Notes under the pieces: model-generated
Told to the model about the DNA's origin: nothing
Databases searched by the model: none
What the model saw: the letters and a program-made list of their open reading frames with translations, nothing else
Origin: Campylobacter concisus
GTDB taxonomy: Bacteria > Campylobacterota > Campylobacteria > Campylobacterales > Campylobacteraceae
Length of the DNA stretch: 64,000 nt
Reading direction: 5' to 3'
NCBI RefSeq assembly: GCF_001891085.1
Contig: NZ_JXUP01000003.1
Span: 186,001-250,000, forward strand
Program-made: the position numbers and the translations under genes
In this document: positions 8,360 through 18,123 of the stretch, in pieces
Numbering within the stretch: the first letter of the stretch is position 1
Layout: every line of letters begins with the position of its first letter

Positions 8360-10053
8360 TTTTCTTCCTTGCTCTTTAATATCATATTATAAATCGCAGC
8401 TCCAGCTGGAACCATAGGAAGCACATCCTCAAAGCGGTCGATCCTAACGTCGATCATCGCTGATTTCTTACTATCGATCGCTTCTTTTAAAGCCTTTCTA
8501 AACTCATCCTTACTCTTGCAAACAAAGCCAACACCACCAAATCCCTCAGCGATCTTGACAAAATCAGGCTGCAAGCTAAGATCAGTCGATGAGTAGCGTT
8601 TTTCATAGAAAAATGTCTGCCACTGGCGCACCATGCCCAAGAAATTGTTATTTAAAATGATGTTTATAACGGGCATATTTATCTCATGAGCAGTCATTAA
8701 TTCTTGGATATTCATAAGTATTGAGCCATCGCCTGTAAAATTTATAACAAGATTGTCTGGTTTTGCACATTTTGCGCCGATCGCTGCAGGGAGGCCGTAT
8801 CCCATTGTGCCAAGTCCACCACTTGTAACAAGCTGTCTTGCTCGGTTAAACGGATAAAACTGCGCCACCCACATTTGGTGCTGTCCGACGTCTGTTGAGA
8901 TTATCGCATCAGCTCCTGCTATCTTTGCAGTCTCTTCGATGACCCATTGTGGTTTTAAGACCTTGTCGCTATCTGTGTAGCCAAGTGGATTTAGTTTAGA
9001 ATATCTATCTAAAATTTCTCTCCAAGGTGCGTAGTTTTCAGGCTTTGCATTGACTTCTTCATAAAGCTCAGTTAGCACGTTTGTAAGATCGCCAACGATT
9101 GGATAGTGAGCGTTTATGATCTTTGAGATGGAGCTTGGATCGATATCTATGTGAATTATCTTTGCATGTTTGGCAAACTCATCCGTCCTGCCAGTGATCC
9201 TGTCACAAAACCTAGCTCCAAGCGAGATGAGAAGGTCGCACTCACTAAGTGCCATATTTGAAGCGTAGCTACCATGCATGCCTGCCATGCCTAAATTTAG
9301 CTCATCTTTTGCATCAAGCACGCCAAGAGCCATCAGTGTCTCAACTGCTGGGATGCCAGTTTTTTTCATAAATTTACGGATGATCTCGCTTGCATTTGAT
9401 GCGACTGCACCGCCACCGATGTATAGAAGTGGTCTTTTAGCTTCATTTATCGCAACTGCTGCTTTTTTTATCTGCTTTTGGTTGCCTTTATAAGTTGGCT
9501 TATAGCTTGGGATAGAAATTTCTTTTGGATAGACAAAGTCACCAAGTCTTGATGTGATATTTTTTGGGATATCGATATGAACCGGTCCTGGACGGCCTGA
9601 TCTTGCGATGTAAAACGCCTCTTTTATGATACGAGGTAGCTCTTCAACGCTATTAACTAAAAAGTTATGCTTAACACAGGGGCGTGAAATGCCGACCGCA
9701 TCGATCTCTTGAAAAGCATCTGTACCGATCATAAATGTTGGCACCTGACCGCTTATAAGCACGATTGGGATACTGTCGCTATAAGCTGTTGCAAGGCCAG
9801 TGACTGCATTTGTAAAGCCAGGGCCACTTGTCACAAAAGCAACGCCAACTTTACCACTAACTCTAGCGTATCCATCGGCTGCATGAACGGCTGCTTGCTC
9901 GTGGCGAACCAAAACGTGCTTAAAATAAGTTTGTTTATATGTCTCGTCGTAGATATTTAAAGCTGCACCGCCAGGATAGCCAAAAACTATCTCAACGCCC
10001 TCTTCGTGCAAGGCCTCGCTTATCATCTGTGAACCGGAAATCTGTTTTATCAT
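8356..10053 (-). CDS. ilvB: Acetolactate synthase large (catalytic) subunit
   Basis: ThDP-, FAD- and Mg-dependent synthesis of acetolactate and acetohydroxybutyrate, the first common step to Val, Leu and Ile. 565 residues. Features: GYPGGAALNIYD with the ThDP-activating Glu nearby (VRHEQAAVHAADGYARVSG), a central FAD-binding domain, and the ThDP motif GDGSILMN ... NNNFLGMVRQWQ in the last third. I take the ATG at 10053, 8 bases from an AAAAGG site; a GTG at 10056 is possible. A TATAAT lies upstream. Confidence 0.95.
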   Translation of the reverse strand: MIKQISGSQMISEALHEEGVEIVFGYPGGAALNIYDETYKQTYFKHVLVRHEQAAVHAADGYARVSGKVGVAFVTSGPGFTNAVTGLATAYSDSIPIVLISGQVPTFMIGTDAFQEIDAVGISRPCVKHNFLVNSVEELPRIIKEAFYIARSGRPGPVHIDIPKNITSRLGDFVYPKEISIPSYKPTYKGNQKQIKKAAVAINEAKRPLLYIGGGAVASNASEIIRKFMKKTGIPAVETLMALGVLDAKDELNLGMAGMHGSYASNMALSECDLLISLGARFCDRITGRTDEFAKHAKIIHIDIDPSSISKIINAHYPIVGDLTNVLTELYEEVNAKPENYAPWREILDRYSKLNPLGYTDSDKVLKPQWVIEETAKIAGADAIISTDVGQHQMWVAQFYPFNRARQLVTSGGLGTMGYGLPAAIGAKCAKPDNLVINFTGDGSILMNIQELMTAHEINMPVINIILNNNFLGMVRQWQTFFYEKRYSSTDLSLQPDFVKIAEGFGGVGFVCKSKDEFRKALKEAIDSKKSAMIDVRIDRFEDVLPMVPAGAAIYNMILKSKEEK

Positions 10054-10083
10054 CACTTTAGCCTTTTGATAAATTTATCGCAG

Positions 10084-10089
10084 ATTATA
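10084..10089 (-). promoter_or_regulatory. -10 box for ilvB-ilvH-lpxD
   Basis: Minus strand TATAAT in the context GGGATATAATCTG, giving a predicted start near 10077 and a leader of about 25 bases. There is no recognisable attenuator or T-box. Confidence 0.6.
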
Positions 10090-10314
10090 TCCCAAAGCAT
10101 TTTAAATCCATTTTAACTTTCTAGCGAATTTTAGGTATTGCTTTGATTTTCTTGAAAAATTTTTAAATAGTTTAGAAGAATAATACAAAATATTTTACAT
10201 AAAATTAAACATATTATTTTTAGTAAATTTGATAAATTTAAGTAAGCAAAGACTATAAAATTTTAAGAGTTAAAACTCATTTGTATAAATTTTAGGCTTA
10301 ATCTTTTGAATAAA

Positions 10315-11328
10315 CTAAGCCAAAAATTTTGCTTCGTTTTTTATATCATTTAGCTTTTTAACGGCCTCGTCAAAGTCGTCAGAATTTATAAAAACATTAA
10401 TATTTTCATTTTTCTTATAGACTTTATCGTAGTATTTTGTGAGTAAAATTTCAGCTACTTTAGCAATATCATTTTCATTAAATTTAACCACAGCTTCATC
10501 TCTAGCTTTTTTATCAATAAATGGCGAAATTTTCTTCATACACTCGTCAAAAAAGGCTTTATCCACGCTTTTATAGTCATCTACTATACAAGAAATTCTT
10601 TTTTCTAAACTTGCACCTACTTCGACATTTATGCCACTACGCATCGCCTCATAAAGACTTTTTGGCAAACTTAACGAGCCGATCCTTCTGCTCTCGCCCT
10701 CGATAAAGCAAATTTCATCTTTTAGCGTGATGAGCTTTTCAAACAACGCATCTTCAAAGCTTTTTTGGCTTGGCTGCGCGCCATTTATCGCTCCAAAGAC
10801 AGAGCCTAGGTGATTTGCCATAGCTTCAAGGTCTATTGATGGGCTTAGAGCCCTTATTAGCTTACTTTTATAGCAGCCAGTATTTCCAAAAAGAGTGATA
10901 AATTTCGTGCTCAAAGGTCGATTTAGAAATTCTAAAACGTGATTTCTATAAGTTTTATAACCGCCACTAAGTCTAAAAACTCTATATCCTATCATGCTTA
11001 GCACATAGCCAACAGAATTTGATCTAAGCCCGCCTTTAGCGCAGTAGATGCCAATAGCTGAACCAACCTTGGCTCTTTTATAAACCTCATCAATGATATT
11101 TTGTAAATTTTTGCAGATATATTTTGCGCCAAGGCTCTTTGCTAGGGATCTATCGCTTTTATAGAGCGTGCCTACCTCTTTATGTTCTATGTCATTTAAA
11201 GCGTATAAATTTATAGCATCTTTTATGTGAGAATATAAAAATTCATGTGGCGATCTTGCGTCTATTAAAATTTCAAAAGAGCTTCTTTTCTCTAGCCACT
11301 GCTCTGCATCAAGCTCAAATAACGGCAC
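10315..11328 (-). CDS. mnmH: tRNA 2-selenouridine synthase
   Basis: Replaces sulfur by selenium in wobble 2-thiouridine of tRNA using selenophosphate. 337 residues. An N-terminal rhodanese domain carries Cys96 in YCAKGGLRS, followed by LSGGYKTYR and a C-terminal P-loop domain (GNTGCYKS, residues 148-155). Start is GTG at 11328, 6 bases after AAAAAAGG; it overlaps the HIT gene end by 14 bases. Last gene of the run that begins at aroG. I recall the order trpC-HIT-rhodanese also in C. jejuni (Cj0498-Cj0500). Confidence 0.88.
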   Translation of the reverse strand: MPLFELDAEQWLEKRSSFEILIDARSPHEFLYSHIKDAINLYALNDIEHKEVGTLYKSDRSLAKSLGAKYICKNLQNIIDEVYKRAKVGSAIGIYCAKGGLRSNSVGYVLSMIGYRVFRLSGGYKTYRNHVLEFLNRPLSTKFITLFGNTGCYKSKLIRALSPSIDLEAMANHLGSVFGAINGAQPSQKSFEDALFEKLITLKDEICFIEGESRRIGSLSLPKSLYEAMRSGINVEVGASLEKRISCIVDDYKSVDKAFFDECMKKISPFIDKKARDEAVVKFNENDIAKVAEILLTKYYDKVYKKNENINVFINSDDFDEAVKKLNDIKNEAKFLA

Positions 11329-11797
11329 TAAATGCCTTTTTTAATTTCTCAAAAAGTGGATGAAATGGCGTGCCATTTACTCTCACATCAGAGATGGTGG
11401 TTATAAAATTTGTATCCCCGCTCCACCTTGGCACAAGGTGATAATGCACGTGCTCAGCTATGCCAGCTCCTGCTGCTTTGCCTAAATTCATACCTATATT
11501 TACGCCATTAGCATAAAGCTCTTTTTTTAAAATTTCAACTCCAAGCCTTACAAATTTACTCATCTCAAACCAAGTCTGCTCATCAAGCTCTTCGATCTTA
11601 TCGGTATGCTGATTTGGTATTATCATAAAATGTCCTGGAGAATACGGATATAAATTCATAATCCCAAAACAATGTTTAGCTCGAAAAAGCACACCATTTT
11701 TATCATCATCATCTGAGTTTACAACATCACAAAAAACACAGCTATCTTTTTTAGCGCTAAAGTATTCGCTTCTCCAAGGGGCACAAAGGTGCTGCAT
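11315..11797 (-). CDS. HIT family hydrolase/phosphorylase
   Basis: Histidine-triad nucleotide-binding protein, 160 residues. The triad HVHYH spans residues 116-120 (HVHYHLVPRW). An N-terminal CAPWRSEYF plus CVFC (Cys5, 20, 23) resembles zinc-bound HIT proteins related to diadenosine tetraphosphate phosphorylases. The substrate cannot be told from sequence; an Ap4A-type nucleotide is a reasonable inference. Its ATG shares one base with the trpC stop (TAATG). Confidence 0.85.
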   Translation of the reverse strand: MQHLCAPWRSEYFSAKKDSCVFCDVVNSDDDDKNGVLFRAKHCFGIMNLYPYSPGHFMIIPNQHTDKIEELDEQTWFEMSKFVRLGVEILKKELYANGVNIGMNLGKAAGAGIAEHVHYHLVPRWSGDTNFITTISDVRVNGTPFHPLFEKLKKAFSAVI

Positions 11798-12582
11798 TAC
11801 TCGCCCTCCTTTATCTTTTTGACGGCATTTTTTATATTATCTTGCCTCATAAAATGCTCTCCTATCAAGAAGGCATCAACGCCTATTTTGCTTAGCTGCC
11901 TAAGCTGTTCATGCTCATAAAGACCACTTTCAGCGACTATTATCTTGCCATTTGGCAAAAGTGGTATAAGCTTCTCGCAAAGACTCATATCCATCGTAAA
12001 ATCATCTAAATTTCTGTGATTTATACCTATTATATTTGCTCCTGCAAAGATAGCCTTTTTCACATCACTCGCGTCGTGAGTTTCAACCAAAACCTCAAGC
12101 CCTAAATGATGAGCGTAGTCTAAAAGCTCTTTTAGCTCGCCTTGTGTTAGTGCTTTTGCGATAAGCAAGATAAAATCCGCTCCATAAACAAGAGCTTCAA
12201 GAATTTGATACTTATCAATAATAAAATCTTTTCTAAGGATCGGCCTTGATGCGTAGCGGCGAACTTGAGTGATGTACTCGATGTCGCCTTTAAACCAATG
12301 TGGTTCAGTTAATATACTAAAAGCATTTGCGTATTCTTCATACTCCTGAGCGATTTTTATCGGCTCAAAATCCTCTCTTATCACACCCTTACTTGGGCTT
12401 GCTTTTTTGATCTCGGCTATGATTTTTATAGGCTCATTTTGACTTGCTCTAAGCGCGCTTAAAACATCTCTTGGCACATATGGGTTATATGCTAATGAGC
12501 GACCAAGCCACTCCTCAGGGAAGTCTGCTTTTCTTTTTTCAAGATCATCTTTAGTCTTTTTTATTATCTCATCAAGTATCAT
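11797..12582 (-). CDS. trpC: Indole-3-glycerol phosphate synthase
   Basis: Tryptophan biosynthesis: closes the indole ring from CdRP. 261 residues, a monofunctional TIM barrel. Motifs: [13 protein letters not shown] with catalytic Lys, [28 protein letters not shown]. It is separate from other trp genes and sits inside an operon started by aroG. The start overlaps the TPR gene stop (ATGA). Confidence 0.95.
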   Translation of the reverse strand: MILDEIIKKTKDDLEKRKADFPEEWLGRSLAYNPYVPRDVLSALRASQNEPIKIIAEIKKASPSKGVIREDFEPIKIAQEYEEYANAFSILTEPHWFKGDIEYITQVRRYASRPILRKDFIIDKYQILEALVYGADFILLIAKALTQGELKELLDYAHHLGLEVLVETHDASDVKKAIFAGANIIGINHRNLDDFTMDMSLCEKLIPLLPNGKIIVAESGLYEHEQLRQLSKIGVDAFLIGEHFMRQDNIKNAVKKIKEGE

Positions 12583-13844
12583 TTTTTAAGCCTTTTATTT
12601 AGATTTATTATACAGCGCTCTATTAGGTGCAAATGTTCTTTTGCCTCTTTTGAAGCTCTAAAATCAATATCTTTCATCGCGTGCTGCATAATGCCCTTTG
12701 CCTTTTTGCACTCACCAAGCTTAAAATATCCCCACGCTAGCGAATCCTCATAATAAGGCGACTCAGGCGAGATAGCAAGCGCCTTTTGCACAAGCTCTAT
12801 ACCCTTTCTAGGGTCAATATCATGATCTATCAGCAAGTAGCCATAATAGTTAAAAAACATATCATTTTCTAGCTTTGGCACGCTAGCTTCAAATTTGTCT
12901 AAAATTTCAGACATTTTTTGTTCGTTCAAGTTATCTTTATTCATCTCGTATTCGTAAATCGCGGCTTTTGCTAAAAAATTTAAATCCCTGCTATCGTTAT
13001 AAATTTTAACAGCAAGTATGTATGCATCACCAAAATTACTAGTCGCCGCATAAAGATCCATAAGCGCTATATCGTTGTAGCTATATTTTTTTAAAATTTC
13101 AATTGCTGCTTTGTAATTTTTATCATAGATAAAAAACTGCACAATCTTATCAATATACGAAGTGTCGTGATTTAGCTCATAAAGCTCTTCAAAGAGTTCG
13201 ATCACCTTTGGGAAATTTCTTTGCTGGGAGTAAATTTCAGCCAAAAGCTCGCAAGTCTTTAGCGTGCAGCCTTGTTCATCTCTAAATTTTTCAAGATATT
13301 TTGTAGCGTCTTTTATCTTATCCATGCGATTTATCAAAATATCAACGATACGGAGCAAGTTTTCTTCTTCTTGCTTTAGCGAGTATGCCTCTTCAAAGTA
13401 TTTTAGCGCAGTCGTTGTTTCATTTTGCATCATACAAATAGTGCCAAGCATGAGTAAATTTTGGGCATTTGGCTCTTTTGTGGCAAGCTCTTGCATTAAA
13501 CTTTTAGCCTCATTTAGCTTTGAAAGATTTACTAAATTTGCCACCTTTATACGGATAAAATCGCTATCGTCTTTTAAGCTTTTTTCGCCTTCACTTATCA
13601 AAGTGTCTAAATTTTCATTTTTTGTAGCAAAGGCGAGTTTGATCGCCTCTTTTAAATAAGCTTTTTGATTTGTGTCTTTAAAAATGTTTGAGTAAGCTTG
13701 AATACTAGCATTCACATCTCCGCTATCTTGAAACAATAAAGCCTGCATTAGACGTAAATTTATACTTTTATTATCGTCAGCCAAAAGTAGCTGCGAGTTA
13801 AAAAATACGCTCATAAAAAATACTAAAATTTTACGCCAATACAT
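12579..13844 (-). CDS. Exported TPR-repeat protein
   Basis: 421 residues of mostly helical repeats (for example [30 protein letters not shown] units, quoted in part) giving a tetratricopeptide-like solenoid. The N-terminus ([24 protein letters not shown]) is a Sec signal peptide or anchor with cleavage near residue 22; I see no lipobox cysteine. The C-terminal part includes [20 protein letters not shown], a typical TPR. Likely a periplasmic scaffold. It starts 22 bases inside the YkgJ gene and overlaps trpC by 4. I recall the C. jejuni equivalent annotated as a lipoprotein at the same locus. Confidence 0.75.
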   Translation of the reverse strand: MYWRKILVFFMSVFFNSQLLLADDNKSINLRLMQALLFQDSGDVNASIQAYSNIFKDTNQKAYLKEAIKLAFATKNENLDTLISEGEKSLKDDSDFIRIKVANLVNLSKLNEAKSLMQELATKEPNAQNLLMLGTICMMQNETTTALKYFEEAYSLKQEEENLLRIVDILINRMDKIKDATKYLEKFRDEQGCTLKTCELLAEIYSQQRNFPKVIELFEELYELNHDTSYIDKIVQFFIYDKNYKAAIEILKKYSYNDIALMDLYAATSNFGDAYILAVKIYNDSRDLNFLAKAAIYEYEMNKDNLNEQKMSEILDKFEASVPKLENDMFFNYYGYLLIDHDIDPRKGIELVQKALAISPESPYYEDSLAWGYFKLGECKKAKGIMQHAMKDIDFRASKEAKEHLHLIERCIINLNKRLKK

Positions 13845-14188
13845 TCTGCTTTTAGCTCCTTTAAATTTTTTTTAAAATAATTCCAAAACGGAAAAGTCCT
13901 ACACTGCTGTGGCCTTAGCTCATAAACCGAGCAGTTTTTATTTTTTTCATCAAAAAATACACAAGCAAAGCCATCTTCATAAGGTTTCTCTTTTATGCTA
14001 CACCTTAGCCCAACTCTTATTAAAAACTGCTTTTCAAACTCATCTTTACTCATATGAAATGCAGTGCAAAATTTTGAAATTTCTTCTTCGTTTATCCAAA
14101 TGTAGCCGCTCTCTCCTGTGCAACACTTGCCGCCACAGCTCTCGCAAAAGCTGGCATCAAACTCATAGCTAAAGCCTTGCACCCTCAC
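13823..14188 (-). CDS. YkgJ-type cysteine cluster protein
   Basis: 121 residues with the UPF0153/YkgJ pattern: CESCGGKCC (Cys15, 18, 22, 23), then Cys63, CVFFDEKNKNC (76, 86) and LRPQQCRTFP (Cys96). This pattern is thought to bind zinc or an iron-sulfur cluster; the function is not known. Start is GTG, overlapping the methyltransferase stop as GTGA. Confidence 0.8.
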   Translation of the reverse strand: MRVQGFSYEFDASFCESCGGKCCTGESGYIWINEEEISKFCTAFHMSKDEFEKQFLIRVGLRCSIKEKPYEDGFACVFFDEKNKNCSVYELRPQQCRTFPFWNYFKKNLKELKAECIGVKF

Positions 14189-14892
14189 GCTAGCCCCTGA
14201 TAATCAACGCTGTTTGTATTAGCTTTTTTAAAAATTTCAATCGCCTCTTTTGTATGCGAGCCATTTTTACTCATCACTAAAGGCGGCAAAATTTTTAGCT
14301 TTGAGTTTGAATTATTTCTTACCTCAAACAGGGCTAAATTTGCTGGTTTATCAGCCTTTGTATGAATAAATTTTAGGCTTACTAAATTTAGCTTAAACTC
14401 TTTTAGACACATTACGATCTGGCTAAGATCATCAGGTGCATAGCAAAAAAACGCCCTTTTATGAGGTTTTAAATTTATACTTATGCCTTTTATAAAGTCT
14501 TTTAAACTTAAAGAGCTTGTGTATCTACTAGCCTTTATATGCTCATCTTCGCTTTGTTTCGCACCCTCGTGATAAAATGGCGGATTTGATACGATGAGGT
14601 CAAATTTCTCACTATCTTTAAAATTTGCAAAATTAGCATTTATAATTTCTGCCTCCAAGCCGTTCTTACTGGCATTAAATTTAGAAATTTCACCATTTAT
14701 CTGCAAGATATCAAGCAAGCTTAGGCTGGAATTTTTAAAGTCACGTTTAAGTAAAAGTCCTAGTATCCCGCACCCTGCGCCAACGTCTAAAATCCTACCT
14801 GAAAAATTTTTCAAACTTGAGCTTATAAAATCATAAAGTACCAGCGTATCGCTGTTGTAGCGATAGCCACTTTTTAGCTGAGCCAAGATCAT
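14185..14892 (-). CDS. tRNA1(Val) (adenine37-N6)-methyltransferase-like enzyme
   Basis: Rossmann SAM-dependent methyltransferase of the YfiC/TrmN6 type, 235 residues. The N-terminus LAQLKSGYRYNSDTLVLYDF is characteristic of that family; motif I is DVGAGCGILGL (36-46) and the amino-methylation motif is NPPF (103-106). The substrate, A37 of tRNA1-Val, is inferred from family resemblance. It overlaps the genes on both sides by 4 bases. Confidence 0.8.
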   Translation of the reverse strand: MILAQLKSGYRYNSDTLVLYDFISSSLKNFSGRILDVGAGCGILGLLLKRDFKNSSLSLLDILQINGEISKFNASKNGLEAEIINANFANFKDSEKFDLIVSNPPFYHEGAKQSEDEHIKASRYTSSLSLKDFIKGISINLKPHKRAFFCYAPDDLSQIVMCLKEFKLNLVSLKFIHTKADKPANLALFEVRNNSNSKLKILPPLVMSKNGSHTKEAIEIFKKANTNSVDYQGLA

Positions 14893-17141
14893 CTATAAAC
14901 CTTGATGATAAAGCCGCGCGTGACATCTTTTACGATCACTTCGGAGCTAAAGCTGATCCTTGCAAAATCGCCAAATTCTTCTTTTATAAGCTCGGCTGCT
15001 GCCTTTGCGCGCTCTTTGCCAACGCCGTAATTTACATAGTTATTTAGCCTGCCAAGATCGTCTTTTTTGATACTTTGAGCCACATTTGACGGGATGACAA
15101 AATTTTTCTTATCTACGATCGGAATTATCTCATAAAGGTAGTTTGAGTTAAATCTTTGTAAAAATTCGCTCACTCTATTCTTACACATCACGCTAACCTT
15201 ATCTTTTACGTCCATGTCATCACACTCAAGGCTAGAGATCAAAACTAGCTTTGTTGGCGTCTCTGGCTTAGTTGTCGCCTGCAAGATATTTTTTAAATTC
15301 ACATTTTCATTTTCAAGCTCATCTTGCCTATTTAAATTTTGCTCGATATCTTTTTGAAGTTCGATGATCTTGGCATTTACTGGACTTCCTTTTACGCTAG
15401 ATGAGCTAAGTTCATTTATTTTAGAATTTAACCTTTCAATCGTCTTATTACTCTCGTTTAACTTATGTTTTGCACTTTCAAGCTCATTTTGTAAGCTTAG
15501 TAAATTTTTACCGCCACTTTTATTGCTATCAGCAAAAAGAGCTGACGTATCGGCTATCTTTTTTTGCAAAATATTTATTTGCTGGCGCAAAATTTCATAG
15601 TTTTGCATATCGATCTTTAGCGTTCTTTTTTGAGCTTCTAGCTCATTTTGCTTTGCTACTAACATTTGACTAGTTTGTGTAAGATTATTTTCCAGCTCTT
15701 TTATCTTTTCATCTTTTAAATTTATCTTTGCACTTAAATTTTTTAATTCGCTGTCATTTAAACCAAGCTTTTGGGTCTGCAAAGAGATAGTTTGGTTTTG
15801 CTCAAACAAAGTTTTTAAAAATTTATTCGTCTTTGTATCAAGCGTCTTTAACTCATCTCGTGCATTTTTAAAGCTCTCTTCACTTAAATTTAGCTTTTTA
15901 TTTAGCTCACTTAGACTTGCATTTGCATCTAAATTTTGCTTCTCTAGCTTTTTATTTATCAAATTTACTCGCTCAAGCTCTTTTTTAAGCGAATTTATAT
16001 TTTCATTTGCGAGTTTATTTTCCTGCTCGCTTTTAAGATTTTTTTCTTTTAGATCATTAAAACTTTTATGAAGTGCCGCAAGAGAGGCATTTAGTTCTAA
16101 ATTTTTACCATTATAGTTTTCAACTGCCAAATCTTTTGAGTTTAAATTTTTCTTTATCTCATCAAGCTCATAAATTCTGTCTTTTAAGGCGGTCTTGCTT
16201 GACTCAAGAGCCTCCTCAAGATCAATTATCTTATTTGCCTTTTTTGAAAGCTCATCCTCCATAACGCTTTTTTGCGTTTCAAAGCCATCAGTTAGTGCAT
16301 TTATCTCTTTTTCATAACTAAATTTTTGTGTCTTAGCGTCACTTTTTGCTCGCTCGATCTCCTCTTTTAAAAGCAAAATTTCTTTTTTTTCGTTTTTATC
16401 TTTTTCATTTTGAGTATTTTCATACTCTTTTATTAGTGCGTCTTTTTGAGTCAGTGTCGTATTTAGCTCTATATTTTGCTCTTTTAAAGCTGTGTAATTT
16501 GCCTCAGCCATCTCTTTAAATTTAGCAAAATTTGCTTCGATGTCTTTTACCTTACTTTCATCGCCATTTTTTGCCTCATTTATCGCATTTTCAAGGTCTA
16601 TTATCTTTTTTTCATAGGCTTTTGAGCTCTCAATCATATCAGCTTGAGCTTCATTTAGCCGTTTTGTGAGAGTTTGTATATTTTCAAAGTGTTGTGCTTC
16701 AAGCTCGCCAAGCGTCTTTTGATTTTTTTCAACTATCTCATTTTTTTCATTTTCGATATTTTTTTTCATCTCTGAAATTTTGCTTATAAAGTCTAAATTT
16801 TTCTCGCTGATATCGACATTATCAGTAGCTAAAATTTTATTTTTTTTACTTAGCTCACGAACTTGCTCCTGAAGTTCGTTTACATCATTTGATAAATTTC
16901 GATCGTTCGTTTCAGTAAAATTTTGGATATAGCTTTTTGGAGTTATATATCCACCATATTCGTAAAGATCATCTTTGCTGATGTATTTTTGTCTCTCTTC
17001 TTCTGGCAAATTGTCAAAATTTATAGAATAAATCGTTTGATTAGTATCTTTTGGTGTCTCATCTTCTTTTGGAGATTTAAAAAACGATAGACAAAAGCCA
17101 GCTATCAAACAAAAAATAGCTAGTAAAATTTTATTTATCAA
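14889..17141 (-). CDS. Membrane-anchored long coiled-coil protein with OmpA-like C-terminus
   Basis: 750 residues, start TTG at 17141. One N-terminal membrane helix (about 4-22), then a Lys/Glu/Asn/Leu-rich heptad region from roughly 80 to 620, which should form a long coiled coil. The last 120 residues are globular and end with GVGKERAKAAAELI ... GFIIKVYR, which recalls the RAxxVxxYL and RRVxIxV parts of OmpA-type peptidoglycan-binding domains; this resemblance is my inference. It is next to trmN6 (ATGA overlap) and 3 bases from the oxidoreductase. Automated labels such as 'vesicular transport factor' for such proteins reflect only coiled-coil similarity. Confidence 0.7.
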   Translation of the reverse strand: MINKILLAIFCLIAGFCLSFFKSPKEDETPKDTNQTIYSINFDNLPEEERQKYISKDDLYEYGGYITPKSYIQNFTETNDRNLSNDVNELQEQVRELSKKNKILATDNVDISEKNLDFISKISEMKKNIENEKNEIVEKNQKTLGELEAQHFENIQTLTKRLNEAQADMIESSKAYEKKIIDLENAINEAKNGDESKVKDIEANFAKFKEMAEANYTALKEQNIELNTTLTQKDALIKEYENTQNEKDKNEKKEILLLKEEIERAKSDAKTQKFSYEKEINALTDGFETQKSVMEDELSKKANKIIDLEEALESSKTALKDRIYELDEIKKNLNSKDLAVENYNGKNLELNASLAALHKSFNDLKEKNLKSEQENKLANENINSLKKELERVNLINKKLEKQNLDANASLSELNKKLNLSEESFKNARDELKTLDTKTNKFLKTLFEQNQTISLQTQKLGLNDSELKNLSAKINLKDEKIKELENNLTQTSQMLVAKQNELEAQKRTLKIDMQNYEILRQQINILQKKIADTSALFADSNKSGGKNLLSLQNELESAKHKLNESNKTIERLNSKINELSSSSVKGSPVNAKIIELQKDIEQNLNRQDELENENVNLKNILQATTKPETPTKLVLISSLECDDMDVKDKVSVMCKNRVSEFLQRFNSNYLYEIIPIVDKKNFVIPSNVAQSIKKDDLGRLNNYVNYGVGKERAKAAAELIKEEFGDFARISFSSEVIVKDVTRGFIIKVYR

Positions 17142-17143
17142 GC

Positions 17144-18100
17144 TTATGCCTTGCCTTTTAAAATGTCTTTTATGACGTGATGAGCGTGATTTAGAGCAAC
17201 GACTATTGAGCCGCCATTTTTTAGCACGATGTCACCGCCCACATAAAGTCCTGGCACGCTACTTTGGTAGTTACTATCAACTATTGGAGTGCCTTTTTCA
17301 TCGATTTTTATCTGACATTTTTGTAAAAAATCAACCGGACTTGAGCCGCCTATTGCATAGACAACTCTGTCATAAACGCGAATTTTGCCATTTTCGTAAT
17401 GCACTCTAACCTTGCCTGATTCGTTATCTATCTCTTTTATATCGTGATTTAGTCTAACTTTTATCTTGCCGTGCTTTTCTAGCTCCCAAAGTGCGCTTAA
17501 ATTTGTCTCATTTACGCGGCTAAAATTATCTTTTCTATAAGCGATTGTGGTTTTATTGTATTGGCAAAGCTCGATCGCATACTCAACTGCTGAGTTTCCG
17601 CCACCTACAACAAGCACCTTTTCGCCGTTTGTACAGCTATCGAGGTTAAAATTTACAACCGAGTTTAGTGAAGGAGGGATTTTATAATCAGGCTTATTTG
17701 GTCGTCCCATTTTGCCAATTGATATCATTACATTTTTAGCTTCATAGACGGCTTTTGAGGTAGTTACTTTAAAAATTTCTCCATCTTTTTTCACGCTCTC
17801 TACTTCAGAATTAAAAAAAGCTTCGATCTTTTCAGTATCAAGCAGCTTATCAAAATAATCAAGCGTGCTCTCTTTCGTGCCATCCTCAAATGAAACTACG
17901 CCATGTATCGTGCTATCTTGCCCTTTATACTCTTTATCCACACGCTTATTATCTTTGTAAAATTTTCTGATCGTTTGGCTATGATTGTCACCTTTTTCAA
18001 GGAGCAAAACATTATTTAAACCATTTCTTTTTGCCTCAACTACGCTAGCAATTCCACAGGGTCCGCCACCAACAACGATTAGATCATAAACATTTACCAT
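17144..18100 (-). CDS. FAD/NAD(P)-dependent oxidoreductase, YpdA/thioredoxin-reductase fold
   Basis: 318 residues from the ATG at 18100, chosen because GGAG lies 6 bases before it; an in-frame TTG at 18112 overlaps that ribosome site. Two dinucleotide motifs are seen: VVGGGPCGIASVVE (FAD, from residue 10) and VVGGGNSAVEYA (NADPH, about 164-175). It ends LYVGGDIVLKNGGSIVVALN. There is no CxxC redox motif, so it is not a thioredoxin reductase; the closest known type is YpdA-like disulfide reductase or ferredoxin-NADP reductase. The electron acceptor is unknown. Confidence 0.75.
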   Translation of the reverse strand: MVNVYDLIVVGGGPCGIASVVEAKRNGLNNVLLLEKGDNHSQTIRKFYKDNKRVDKEYKGQDSTIHGVVSFEDGTKESTLDYFDKLLDTEKIEAFFNSEVESVKKDGEIFKVTTSKAVYEAKNVMISIGKMGRPNKPDYKIPPSLNSVVNFNLDSCTNGEKVLVVGGGNSAVEYAIELCQYNKTTIAYRKDNFSRVNETNLSALWELEKHGKIKVRLNHDIKEIDNESGKVRVHYENGKIRVYDRVVYAIGGSSPVDFLQKCQIKIDEKGTPIVDSNYQSSVPGLYVGGDIVLKNGGSIVVALNHAHHVIKDILKGKA

Positions 18101-18123
18101 CTTTTTCTCCAAATTTTATAATT

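Noticed and set aside
14889..17141. Label 'vesicular transport factor' or eukaryote-like function for the coiled-coil protein
   Set aside because: Similarity to such proteins comes from heptad repeats alone and gives no evidence of shared function.
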